A stretch of 64,000 bases of DNA, taken from contig JABBOT010000004.1 of the NCBI GenBank assembly GCA_016165875.1, positions 20,676,007 through 20,740,006 on the forward strand, written 5' to 3'. Shown piece by piece: positions 54,601 to 63,491 of the stretch (position 1 is its first letter; each line of letters opens with the position of its first letter). This DNA comes from Acanthopleura granulata (Eukaryota > Mollusca > Polyplacophora > Chitonida > Chitonidae). A program made the translations under genes and the position numbers. The notes under the pieces were generated by a model. That model made no database searches and was not told the DNA's origin. It saw nothing but the letters and a program-made list of their open reading frames with translations.

Positions 54601-57600
54601 CAGTTCAGTGGAGCGCAGGAACTGACAGTAACCATGCACATCACAGAAATCTCTGCCATCACACAGGTATAAGGCACGGTATTTTAGTACAACGCATGTC
54701 AAGTAACTATCAACCTGTTATGTATATGAAAAAGACATTTGAGTTAACCACACACAACCCCGAGGACACATTTGACAGCTAATTTATCAGTTTTATTATC
54801 TAGGGTGCTACTGTTCAACTTAAAATTTCTCTGGAAGAGAAGTTCCAAACATCATATACATGGCAATTATGCAAAGGCTGTGTGAAGTGAAAAACATGTA
54901 AATATTCTGGACTTTGACAGAATTTCCCTTGTTAGGTATAATTTAATTACTTGCTATCTATATCTATCAGTATTTTAGTTAAAGCCCGTAAAACCAAGTA
55001 AGAAAGTCTGAAAAGCTGTTTGCAATTTTCCACCAATGGAAAATATAGTGACCGACACAATATGTATATTGACTTGAAAATATGGATTCTCCTTAACCTC
55101 TGAAATTTGTGGTGTTTTCAGAGTGTAAGCGTAATGAAAATGTTGTTATTACGCGGTGTAATAGTGAATCCATGAACCGCTATTTGAAAAAAAAAATAGC
55201 ATTTATACATTTATCAGCGAACACTTGAGTGTTTCTGACCTGTGTTGAGACAAGCAAAAAGAACGTAATAAGCAGAAATGAAAACATGTCAACTGTGACG
55301 CCATTGAAGTGAGCAGGGGAGTTAATAATAAGGGTCAGAGAGACGAGTGCTCAAAGAGAGAGGGTTTAACTCACTAGCCGTCAAGCCCGTCGGTTTAATA
55401 TTGAAATTATCCTCATTCAGCTGTCAATAGAGAATTGGCTGGTTTTAATTTTGTCTAGCGGCACACTCACATATTCCAGAAGCCCAGTCAATTTACAATA
55501 CAAACACTTTTGCAATTATATGCACAGAGCGAGGCAGAGAAAGTAACCATGTTCAATGGAGAAAAGTCAGCTGTAAAAGCATGTTTACCTGTACTTGTAC
55601 AGCCTTACTCACCATTTCTTGGGCTGAAAACAGACTAAGGGACGATTCTCTATAATCCTTCCTATAATCATTCTTACAATTTCCTGAAGATGACCACGTG
55701 AGTGCTACAATAGTATTCTTCGTCCAGGTTATTTTAACACGTAACAGTTAACCCTCTTAACGGTTAAGAGTCGAATGCAATTGGAGCATAAGTCACTTTA
55801 ACTTGTATTTTGTCTTCAAGGCTAACTGCTGACAAATGTGCCACACGTCCCACTTGAATGCTTTCAGTTACCTGGCTGTAATTACCAACTATAGCGAAAG
55901 ATCTCACAGAGCAAAAGGTATACGGCATTCAGAAGTTTGAGGAGCATCATTTGGAATCAAGTGTAAGCTTAACTTGCAATCATTTAGGATGCATAACTGG
56001 TGCATGACTAAGTTATATTTATGATAAACCTGAGAAAACAAACCGAGTATGGCTCATTTAAACGAGAAAAGCCCTGCTGACGAGGATGAAACCCACTGAG
56101 TGAGGTGGGTGAGGACCCGCCGGTAAAATTCATCAAAAACATAAAAATCACATTTTGCGAGAGATCATTGGCAACTGCTTTAAGCCTGGATACAAGTATG
56201 GTCTATATAAACGTAACCTTTGGAACAATATTCGACTGCATGGGTCCTCCATACTGTGCAGTTCTGGGCATAGCCGAATACATCATACGTTGCTTTAGCT
56301 GCTGCTATATGTCAGGAGGTTTTTTTTCCCACTACTTTAATTGATCGCAGTCGCAATGTGGGGGGGGGGGGGGTCTTTATTACGGCGCTAAACATCAATG
56401 GAAAAAAAAGAGGAAATAATAATAAAACAGTATCTTCACTCAAGCCACTCAAGCGATTTGAGTGCATGGTTTGTCCATTGTTAGCGAGACAATCGCCCAG
56501 CACTTGCCATTAGCGTGTTGGGTGGCTGACTGTGGTATCTGATGTCCGGATTCCTAGGTTGGTCGTTTGTTTGATGGATAGAAGCAATGATTTCACTTCA
56601 TCTGAACCGCTAAATCATGACGCGACAGCCTTCGTGTCAGGGAGAACGACAGTTGCAGATTCATCTAATTGTTAGTCTACATGCCTAAGGATGAAACCTT
56701 AGCCAAGGAATGGAGGAAAAACATTAACAGATCGTGGCGAATTTTTGTGATGTTTTTATAACACCTCGATCTAACTCTAGCGGCGTATGTTTTAAATGTT
56801 GGTCAGGTGGAAAGAATAAGTTGTTAATTTGTTCAACACAGGCGACCTCTTGCGGTAGAACTGTTTGAAGATGAGGTAGTGGTAAACAGTACATGAACCT
56901 TGTAAGCGGCCCGAAAACTAAGGAAACACACCCGCGTGGCGTTTTGACATTTTCCCAGAATTTGTGTTTTTGTTAAAAACATATGGCGAGTGGGTATGTA
57001 CTCGCCCAAGAACGGCTCTTTTGTTTCTTTAGAAAGTCGAGCGATGATATAGAAGCGTGCATTGGTGGTCTTAGACGTGTGATAACATCAATACACTATA
57101 TAACTGCCTTATCAACTGAGATGTATATAATGACTGTTAACCCACTATAAAGGCGCTCGCTTACAAAATACCATTGCTGATGCGCCTGGCGCATTACAGT
57201 AGTAAAGCTGTCATGCAGTAGGCAATGTCATTAGAAGGTCTTCATATGTAAAGACTTATGTTCAACCTTACATTTGCCATTAGCGATTCTCTTGAGCCGT
57301 TGCTATTTCACAACTGAAAGAAACCGATGTTGCACTGGAAAGCAAATTCACACACAAATGCACCCATGTTGTACTGGAAAGACCCAAATCACAAGGATGT
57401 TGTACTGGATAGAGCCAAAAACACACCAACGTTGTATGGAATAGAGCACAAACACACTGATGATGTACTGGATACAGCAGTAACACACGGAAGTTGCACT
57501 GGATAGGTTAAAAACACACCGATGTTGAAGTGGATAGAGCAGAGACACGCCGATGTATTTACTCGACATAGCACAACCATACCGATGTTGTACTAGATAG

Positions 57601-59075
57601 TTTCTATGTCGGCATTCCATGTCTTAATTCAAAACTTGCACACAAAACAACGGGTACAAATCTTGGTTCGGCCTGTTAGGAATATCCACATGACTACAAT
57701 GTGTACTCGTATGGCTGATTGAGTGCTCTGCTCTGTGATCGACATGATGTGGTTACCTTGTCAAACTCAATTAAATCGACGCAGATCTTGACAATGCAGT
57801 TACTGTTTTCCTACTTAAATCATCAACGAACCTCGTCTCATATACATAGTGTGGACGACAAAGCCAACGAAAGGAGTTTTGCTTTCCTAGTATAGGAAAT
57901 ATTATAGTATGCATGTCAAAAATTTTCGTGCTGTAGATAGTTAGGGCATCGTTTACTTTCGTGGGTAGCTGTCACAGAGCGTGGTCTTCCCGGTGGGTAA
58001 GAAGGTTAGTAAATTTTGTTTCCGTGCAGAATATCGAGTGACACGGTTGTCCATCGATCCATACTATTTGATGAATAGACGGGGTACGTAATAACCGGGC
58101 ACATATACTTGAAACATGAAGAAAGTCACAGAAATCAATGACACGTTCTCATGCAGGCTATTATCTTTGATTCCTCGTGGCTGCGAGCTATATTACACTG
58201 CAGTATCTGTATCTCGCTAGTCAGCTGCCACGGACACTTGGCCTCAGCACTTCCTATCACAGAACTAGGTGAAAAAGTATACTATGTTCATGAGGGGAAA
58301 AACTAGATTCGTGAACTTTAACAGATGAACCCAGTCAACACTTTGCATGTATCTGACAGCGGCAAACAGCTTTCAATAAATCTTTCATTATCTGCTTTCC
58401 ATAGTTTACATGTATCTTTTAATACAATGAGAACAGTTGATTTACAAATATGCCACATTTTACCTTATATATGGTAATTGGTTCATAAGACACGAAAAGC
58501 ACTACAATACACAAATCTGAGCTCAAGCCTGTTTTAATTTCTTAAAAACAATGCATTGTCTTTGAGACATAGTTGACAGGCAGAGGCTAAGACACCCAAC
58601 GATATATCAAGTGACAAGTCGTATTAGTGAAAACTGACAAAGACGTATCGAGCAAAAACGAGTGTAATCGATGGAAGCCAATAGACATAGCTCATTATAT
58701 AATTACATGCACGTACTACATGTAATGGCACATACGAATATATAAATGTCATATATTTTCGCTTCTTTCCATTTACGTAAAAAGTTTGACATTTGAACAG
58801 CTCACAATTGTTTTCAGCATTTGCTTCATAAAATACATCGTGCAATAGTCACTCCCCTTTCTTACCTCAAACCTAAGTCTTCCGAGTGGTGCTCGTGCAA
58901 ATGGAATTCCCAGGTAAGCTTCTACTTCTTTTTTCCCGTACACAACGGAAATTGAGCCTCGTATGGTACCATAACGTGTACGACGCGTGGTGTACTCCGA
59001 TGATACGGACGTGTAACTTTGAGTTAGAACGAGAAGAAATCCACAAGAATATGTTAGTCCTAAGACAGTGTTCAT
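24271..59075 (-). CDS. Membrane-anchored type-B carboxylesterase (cholinesterase/neuroligin superfamily), 11 exons, 624 aa
   Basis: Eleven minus-strand exons join in phase to 1875 coding bases. Residues 1-25 form a signal peptide (from the Met at 59075; another Met lies 12 codons upstream). The esterase domain follows: [18 protein letters not shown], the signature SEDCLYLN, the oxyanion-hole [19 protein letters not shown], the nucleophile elbow GHSAGG (Ser219), GQSG, KDEG (Glu347) and VVHGAE (His456). One hydrophobic span (about 584-605) and a 19-residue basic tail end the protein. The triad spacing (128, 109) is close to that of acetylcholinesterase, so hydrolase activity is plausible. The Trp of the choline site and the third disulfide pair are missing, so it is probably not an acetylcholinesterase. 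NSS, NDT and NVT are possible glycosylation sites. Introns total about 33 kb. Alternatives: a neuroligin-like adhesion protein or a glutactin-type esterase. Confidence 0.92.
24653..25243 (-). other. Esterase intron between exons 10 and 11
   Basis: Near 25000-25025 it contains ggacgccgacggcgacaccg-like GC-rich triplets. Otherwise AT-rich, without other features. Confidence 0.6.
25244..25379 (-). CDS. Esterase exon 10: catalytic His in VVHGAE
   Basis: Lies between tttcgttag and GTAGGT. It encodes [16 protein letters not shown] and [12 protein letters not shown]. The VVHGAE motif carries the catalytic His, numbered 456 in this model. Confidence 0.94.
25813..25933 (-). CDS. Esterase exon 9: [10 protein letters not shown]
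   Basis: Lies between tttttgcag and GTATGT. It encodes [16 protein letters not shown] and [14 protein letters not shown]. Acetylcholinesterases have VCP where this has TAP, so one half of the third disulfide is missing. Confidence 0.93.
25934..27901 (-). other. Esterase intron between exons 8 and 9
   Basis: About 2 kb with no recognised repeat or exon. Open frames (26147-26470, 26787-26972) show no domain. Confidence 0.6.
27902..27975 (-). CDS. Esterase exon 8: EYTKWPYQP
   Basis: Lies between tgttctag and GTAAGT. It encodes [16 protein letters not shown] and KKQFAE, which matches the (F/Y)xYTDW region of cholinesterases. Confidence 0.85.
28520..28752 (-). mobile_element. tRNA-derived SINE, nearly full length, minus orientation
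   Basis: Read on the minus strand it starts with the tRNA-like head ctccgtggctcagttggtt and passes through gctggcttcctctccgg and ataagtgaaatattcttgag. It ends with acaccaatcaaa. Inserted in an esterase intron in the gene's own direction. Confidence 0.8.
29611..29718 (-). CDS. Esterase exon 7 (small, easily missed)
   Basis: A 108-base exon between ctattccag and GTTAGT. It encodes [20 protein letters not shown] and [10 protein letters not shown]. Its phases (2 bases in, 1 base out) fit exons 6 and 8. Adding it gives a Glu-to-His distance of 109 residues, as expected for the family; without it the distance would be 73. Confidence 0.78.
30280..30308. repeat. T-rich tract in esterase intron
   Basis: A run of 28 T with one C. 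Could be the polypyrimidine remnant of a retroelement tail on the other strand, but no element is visible beside it. Confidence 0.8.
30657..30682. repeat. (AT)n microsatellite
   Basis: Thirteen AT repeats in the esterase intron between exons 6 and 7. Confidence 0.9.
31300..31542 (-). mobile_element. Diverged tRNA-derived SINE, minus orientation
   Basis: Keeps the block order of the family (ttatactccagaatatttcaa, gggccgacattaaggtggga, gaggaaaccagcctgagcc, cggccacggagg), with many substitutions. Lies in the esterase intron between exons 6 and 7. Confidence 0.72.
32559..32703 (-). CDS. Esterase exon 6: catalytic Glu in KDEG
   Basis: Lies between taattctag and GTGAGT. It encodes [17 protein letters not shown] and [12 protein letters not shown]. 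The Glu in KDEG aligns with the catalytic acid of cholinesterases. Confidence 0.93.
32704..33785 (-). other. Esterase intron between exons 5 and 6
   Basis: No repeat or coding feature recognised in 1.08 kb. Confidence 0.6.
33786..33988 (-). CDS. Esterase exon 5: [13 protein letters not shown]
   Basis: Lies between catgtgcag and GTGAGC. It encodes [18 protein letters not shown] and the second conserved disulfide loop ([13 protein letters not shown]). Confidence 0.94.
33989..34610 (-). other. Esterase intron between exons 4 and 5
   Basis: AT-rich, nothing recognised in 622 bases. Confidence 0.6.
34611..34796 (-). CDS. Esterase exon 4: nucleophile elbow GHSAGG
   Basis: Follows gttctgcag and encodes [35 protein letters not shown]. 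The catalytic Ser codon is at 34662-34660. The donor GTGGGG is weak, but it alone keeps the frame with the next exon. Confidence 0.93.
35690..35790 (+). mobile_element. Fragment of a second tRNA-like SINE family
   Basis: Contains ggcgctaacacacgaagtgt and then gggttcaaaccc, a good B-box, followed by tctagattccca. The same order occurs on the minus strand at 48020-48190. Confidence 0.5.
35953..36214 (-). mobile_element. tRNA-derived SINE, full length, minus orientation
   Basis: Complete block order including the (ATTT)n tail at 35953-35974 and the tRNA-like head at 36170-36213 (reads cctccgtggctcagtcggtt on the minus strand). In the esterase intron between exons 3 and 4. Confidence 0.82.
36993..37137 (-). 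CDS. Esterase exon 3: oxyanion hole HGGSY
   Basis: Lies between tcttgacag and GTAAGA. It encodes [17 protein letters not shown] and [13 protein letters not shown], both hallmark type-B esterase motifs. Confidence 0.95.
42596..42625. repeat. A30 homopolymer
   Basis: An uninterrupted run of 30 A. Looks like the end of a retroposed sequence, but no recognisable body precedes it. Confidence 0.9.
45617..45878 (+). mobile_element. tRNA-derived SINE, full length, plus orientation
   Basis: Best preserved copy. The head ttcgtggctcagttggttag (A box) is followed by gctgtgagttcaagtccag (B box). A conserved central part and ataagtgaaatattcttgag lead to acaccaatc and an (AAAT)n tail. It resembles V-SINE-like molluscan families such as RUDI from memory; the family name is unproven. 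Confidence 0.85.
48020..48190 (-). mobile_element. Second tRNA-like SINE family, minus orientation
   Basis: On the minus strand it reads tgtggttagatgcgcttgcc (A-box-like), then cacacgaagcgtggttcaaa with a B-box, then tagattcc. Related to 35690-35790. Confidence 0.55.
48359..48381. repeat. (TA)n microsatellite beside esterase exon 2
   Basis: About eleven TA repeats ending some 25 bases from the exon 2 donor. Confidence 0.9.
48406..48570 (-). CDS. Esterase exon 2: type-B signature EDCLYLN
   Basis: Lies between tctctctag and GTAAGT; 55 whole codons. It encodes [18 protein letters not shown] and [15 protein letters not shown]. The two cysteines are the conserved first disulfide loop. The loop lacks the tryptophan that binds choline in acetylcholinesterase. 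Confidence 0.94.
52030..52371. repeat. 54-bp minisatellite, about six copies
   Basis: The motif around aacatgtatacctttgtgcc recurs at 52071, 52125, 52193, 52247, 52301 and 52355, spaced 54, 68, 54, 54 and 54 bases. One unit has a 14-base insertion. Because the unit is a multiple of three, long open frames appear on both strands; they are by-products. Confidence 0.9.
54012..54203. repeat. Minisatellite of about 60 bp, three copies
   Basis: aaagtaaccagtatcag recurs at 54031, 54090 and 54151, each followed by caagaac and a ggacattacctg-like part. Confidence 0.9.
56360..56373. repeat. G14 homopolymer
   Basis: Fourteen consecutive G. Not part of a G-quadruplex-type repeat. Confidence 0.9.
57325..57600. 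repeat. Minisatellite of about 31 bp, eight to nine copies
   Basis: A gatgttgtactggatagagc-like unit followed by an aaacacacc-like part repeats about every 31 bases (57368, 57399, 57431, 57462, 57493, 57524, 57555, 57586). Overlapping open frames on the minus strand are repeat artefacts. Confidence 0.88.
58866..59075 (-). CDS. Esterase exon 1: signal peptide and N-terminus
   Basis: Encodes [20 protein letters not shown] as a clear signal peptide, then TRYGTIRG and [19 protein letters not shown], and ends at GTAAGA on a codon boundary. The in-frame ATG at 59111 would add 12 residues before the hydrophobic core, so the 59075 Met is preferred. Confidence 0.88.
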
Positions 59076-59852
59076 TGTGACAGGTACAGATGTGCTATGA
59101 ACAACGGACAAGCTGGTTATTGCAGTACAGCGATTCTTTTCAGTATTCCATCACTTGGCTGTTGTCCACACAAGTGAAACTTTCCTTTAACTTTATCACA
59201 GGTAAGTTGGCACGCGTCAATTTAACAATCAACAACCACTATGACTTCAGAGGAAAGTGCAAACACATTTGATATCGAATGTATCCGAAGGCTTCTTATG
59301 CCGGCTAGCGTACGACTCGTGCTGTACGACGTGTGAAGTCAGTGAGACAGCCTCTCTCACACGTGGTGGCTATGATGGTTGCTCATTTGGTGAAGCAAAT
59401 TCAACTCCTCAGGCACTACTTCTATACCCTAAACAAACACACGTCTTCTTGCTTCTTGATCTCTCACAGTCTCGATTGTTACTACTGCACGGTTGGACGC
59501 ATGCCAAGTAGGGGGCGGGTCCCTAAGGATTACGAGGCGTTCCACATCTGTCAGTCACTACTCATTCGGGCTGGTCGGCAGGACAACCCTTCAATACTTC
59601 ACACGCACACTTAAACAATTTTGTGTATCCTTAAACATACAAAAACAGTTGCTTAGATTTCTGTGTTAAGATACAGTTTCACCCACTCTCCATTATCGTT
59701 TAATAACGACAATGGGGATAAGAAATCTGTAATACAGCCTGCCTATATATATATGTGCCCCTAAATTTAAGTCGTGTAAGTTCTTGAACTGTGCAGGAAC
59801 ATGAAATTTTGTATCTTTCCACAAATACACAATTTACACACTAGTTCTTGTT

Positions 59853-59975
59853 GTATAAATGTACATACTTCAGTTTTGCTGTCTGATTCTGTATGATCAG
59901 AAGAAGCCAAAAACGTATAAATGTACATACTTCAGGTTTGCTGTCTGATTCTGTATGATCAGAAGAAGCCAAAAC
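59853..59975. repeat. 62-bp tandem duplication, nearly identical
   Basis: Two copies starting at 59853 and 59915 differ by a single base in the shared part I compared (cagttttgct versus caggtttgct). Recent duplication, about 0.8 kb upstream of the esterase start. Confidence 0.92.
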
Positions 59976-60111
59976 GAGACGACGTCGGGTGTTCAAATCT
60001 AGCTCCAGTCAGTCCAGCTGTGGCTTTACGCTAGGAGGTTTGTCATGTACCGTTTTGTCCCAGGCTTTGTTCAGATTACTCCTCAAGATAAACAAGACAT
60101 ATAAGTGAAAT

Positions 60112-60262
60112 GTCCAGCCTAGGCTGGCCTTCTCTCCGGCTGTACATGGGAATGTCTGCCAGCAAAATACGGGTTTCCTTTCACCATATAATGCTGACTG
60201 CCGTCGTATAAGTGAAATATCCTTGAGTACGGCGTTAAACACCAATCAAATTAAATAAATAT
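60112..60262 (+). mobile_element. 5'-truncated tRNA-derived SINE, plus orientation
   Basis: Starts within the central part (ggccttctctccggctgtac) and runs through ataagtgaaatatccttgag to acaccaatcaaat and an AAAT tail. The tRNA head is missing. Confidence 0.75.
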
Positions 60263-61114
60263 AATTTAAATACATGTCGTAGAATGAAGGCTTTGGTGTA
60301 CAACCAGAGAAGTAACAGGCACGCCTCGATACTAGACTGTCGAAATTTTAGTCAGTCTGACCCAATTTTTCAGGGTTGAAGGCTATCCGACACGAAAGTA
60401 CGGCGTTAACATTTATGGTCGACATGTTTGAGCTGAAAAACAGGGTCGCTCCTCTCTACAAAGAGGTTTTCAAGGGTCAGAAAGGGACACTGATTCCAAA
60501 TAGTAGGTTCGAATTTTAGCCCAAAATTTAATGGTCACAGTAAAGTATACTGAATGGTATTCATGTCACTTTGTGTCCTCAAACTTTAAAGATCAATTTG
60601 CCTTGACTCAATACAACATGCTTCTGCGAAAGACGAATCTATTCAGAACTCGTCTTTGCAGAACGGGAGTCACAACGTAGCTTGTATCCGTCGAAGAATA
60701 AGTTGCTGAGACAGCCTACTTAGCTCTCATTCTCCATGAAGTTTGTGTGAATAGGAGTGAGAGGGCCTCAGGGAAGATCAGCTGTTATATTGACTGAGTG
60801 TACATTATCCTCATATGATAACGGTCAGTTTTATAGGAGGAGGACACCGAAGAGCCAAGCGTAAACCTCAAACGTTTGAGAAGTTACTAATTTTCCCACA
60901 TGTAACGCGCAGATATGCGCACCATCTTGTACGAACGTTAGACTCTGCAAACAGGTCATGCGAGCGTCGTCGACCCCTTATGGTCATCAAGGCCCCAGGG
61001 ACAGGAACAGCAAGAGAATGTATAAATTCGCTGTCCAGAATAGGGATCGAAATGGTGTAGAGTATAAAATGCATTGATGTTAATCAGTTCCTCACTTGAT
61101 GTGGAGGTATGATT

Positions 61115-61590
61115 CTTTTCACGATTGGATTTGGCGTGATGCCTGGAGTCGATTGTACATATTGACCGGATGAGATCATGAGATGTGATGCCCTGTTATC
61201 TTTTGCATACTGTAAATAGATTTGGTGTGTTGCCCTGCGTCTTTGGCATACCATGCTAAGATTGAATTTGGTGTGACCCCTATTGTTTTTGAATCCTGTT
61301 ACTAGATTTGGTGTTTTGTCGTTCGTCATTTGTACTCTATATCATTGGATTTGGTGTGAGACGTGATGCTGGTTGTGTTTTGTATATAACTAGGATTCAG
61401 TTTGATTCTATGATTTGACTTGGTGTCGTGCCTCGTGTCTTTTGCATACCACAGTGAGATCCGGTGTGATGCCCTTTAATTGTATTCTACATTGTAATGC
61501 CTGGTGTCTTTTGCATACCATGGCTTGATTTGGACTGATGTATAAGCTAGTGTATTTTGCATTCTGTGACTGGATTTTATGATGTGAATA
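61115..61590. repeat. Degenerate minisatellite, units of about 42-50 bp
   Basis: gatttggtgtgatgcc and cttttgcatacca recur in order roughly ten times (for example 61126, 61216, 61305, 61346, 61397, 61449), with much variation between units. Confidence 0.8.
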
Positions 61591-61878
61591 GATTAAAGAA
61601 TTCCGGAGAGGTCACACAGCTTTAACTGATCGATCGTTGACGCGGACATAACCACGCCTCGCCGCGAACCAAGGGGCTCAACTCTTGTCATACCCGACAA
61701 CTGATGTAAACAACATGGCGACCTCGTACATGACTCTTATTCCCCGACAACTTTTCACCTTGTCTTTTTGCCCTAAACTGCAAAACTACGACAAAACTAA
61801 GAGTAACAGGCTTTGTACAGGCTCCTTACGTAGGAAAGGTGCAGTCAGACCATAGCAAAAATTCTGTTTTTGTGTCAG

Positions 61879-61979
61879 CTTAGGTTTTCCGTAGTCAGAG
61901 AAAATCAGACACCTCGCACAGCCAACACTGAAATTGGACAAAACGAGATCATTGACGCTCATTGTACTTGTAAAGATGG
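61879..61979 (+). pseudogene. SWIM zinc-finger protein fragment, exon a (transposon accessory protein)
   Basis: Between a tgtgtcag acceptor and GTAAGT, 33 codons plus two bases. The exon ends IIDAHCTCKDG, the CxC half of a SWIM zinc finger (CxC...CxH). Its exit phase fits the exon at 62273, which supplies the CxH half. Proteins with this SWIM segment and a YqaJ nuclease accompany ISL2EU-type transposons. Confidence 0.65.
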
Positions 61980-62272
61980 GTAAGTATATATAAGACTGGA
62001 ATTAAGATCATTATTACCATTTTTTGAATTAAAATTGCATATAATGCAATCCTTTGACGCTGTATGATACGTGTATAGTTGACCTCTGATTACCTGTACA
62101 ATAAAAATAGGTCTTGAAGGTACACCGACACTTCAAAGCGGCACTGAGTTTTATATGTGTGTGTGTTAATGATACATGAGCCTACTAATAAATCTTTTTT
62201 TTATTGATTTATCGGTTGCTAAATAGAACATTGCATATTTGAAATGTACGATATATTTTTTTTAAATTTAAG

Positions 62273-62487
62273 AATGGGTGGACAGTGTTCTCATACTATG
62301 GCAGTGGTGATGCTCTTGGAGACTTGGAAGATTGCTGGTTTTAAGGATATTTCCTCTAAACCAGTCTGTACCAGCATCAATGGGACAAACCAAGGGGGCC
62401 AAAAATTGTTCCGGAGCCTGTCTCCAATAAACCTGGAGCCACCAATTGAAAACGGAGACCAGTTATGCCCACTTTAAATGATAACAG
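62273..62487 (+). pseudogene. SWIM zinc-finger protein fragment, exon b, with frameshift
   Basis: Completes the finger as MGGQCSHTMAVVMLLETW and continues to KPVCTSINGTNQ and SPINLEPPIENGDQLCPL. A TAA at 62475-62477 follows, only ten bases before a good GTAAGT donor. A single lost base before the stop would explain this. No downstream YqaJ nuclease part is seen, so the gene is incomplete. Confidence 0.65.
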
Positions 62488-63491
62488 GTAAGTGTTTGTC
62501 AGATCACCAATTTATATATGTACTTACTTCTTAAATTATTTCAATGTGAATATTTATATCCACAATCCAATCAATCAAGTTTGATAATCTGCTATGAATT
62601 TTTTATTCATCCCTGGAAAATTTCACTGAAGGCAATGGATATTCAGAGACTCAAGTCTTTGAACGATAGCCCAAAAAGCTATCTAGCTGAATGTTCAAGT
62701 GCAGCTGCTGAATCATATCTTATCGGATCTCCATTAAGCTACCATGTTATTAGAAACTGAATTGATTTATTTATTTACTGGATTGGTTTTACGCGAAACT
62801 CAAGAATATTTGACTTGACAGCAGCCAGCATCATGGTGGGAAGAAACTCACGACCATCCACAGGTTGCTGGAATCTTCCCACGTACTGAGGAAGCCATCA
62901 TGAGCTGGACTTGAACTCAGAGCGGCCACTTTGGTGAGGGTCATTATGCTGCACTTGCGCCCTAATCCCCTTGGCCACCAGAAAGTGAATTTATGTCAAC
63001 TTTTTTTAAGTATCATTTTAGGTAGTCGATACATGATGTAAAGAGATTCGTTACAGTACTTTGAGTTTCCGGAGAACAGAATTGTGCAGATATACACACA
63101 CAATACTCAGCTCCATCAACATAAATGTTAACCTCTTCATAGAACATCATGCAAAATGACGAAGTGCAAATGGAGAATATATTTTATCACACGAAACAAA
63201 AACGTATTTTTATTATACAAGTAAATGCGTAGAGGCAATATCTACATACATGGAACAGTGCCTGTATAAATACATAGGTGAAAAGTATAAGTTGTTCCTC
63301 CTTGCTTATCAAATATGGCATAACATTAGTTAACAAGCAGCATACAAGTCAAATCTGACCTATACATTTAAATAAGGCCAAATCAATTTTGTTTGACAGT
63401 AATTTAAACTGCTTTACCATGACTATTGCACACTGTCTTATGAATGCGATGATTGGCAATTTTAATCGTCCATGTGACATCACTGGCTTTT
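62488..63491. other. Spacer inside the presumed transposon remnant
   Basis: Contains the SINE at 62763-62980 and an open frame at 62518-62760 with no recognised domain. Otherwise AT-rich. Confidence 0.5.
62763..62980 (-). mobile_element. Diverged tRNA-derived SINE inside the decayed transposon
   Basis: Begins with the ttatttatttactggattgg tail and goes through cgaaactcaagaatatttgac, gaggaagccatcatgagctg and a worn head (ccccttggccacca). It sits between the SWIM fragment and the transposase remnant. Confidence 0.7.

Larger units (their letters stand above)
48571..58865 (-). other. Esterase intron 1 (about 10.3 kb)
   Basis: Contains three separate minisatellites (52.0, 54.0 and 57.3 kb) and a G14 tract. 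No coding exon of the family is needed here, because exons 1 and 2 join in phase and without a gap in the domain. Confidence 0.6.
59112..61878. other. Region upstream of the esterase gene
   Basis: Should contain the esterase promoter and 5' UTR, but I can point to no specific site. It holds the 62-bp duplication, a SINE 3' part and a degenerate minisatellite. Confidence 0.5.

Noticed and set aside
57325..57600. Possible CRISPR-like array
   Set aside because: Repeats are inexact and contiguous, without unique spacers of constant size, and the genome is animal.
57280..57620. Three overlapping minus-strand open frames of 63-90 aa
   Set aside because: Translations of the 31-bp tandem repeat (recurring SSTT/VQH patterns), not genes.
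24271..59075. Calling the esterase a true acetylcholinesterase or a typical neuroligin
   Set aside because: The choline-site Trp and the third disulfide are missing, which argues against the first; the intact triad and short tail argue against the second.
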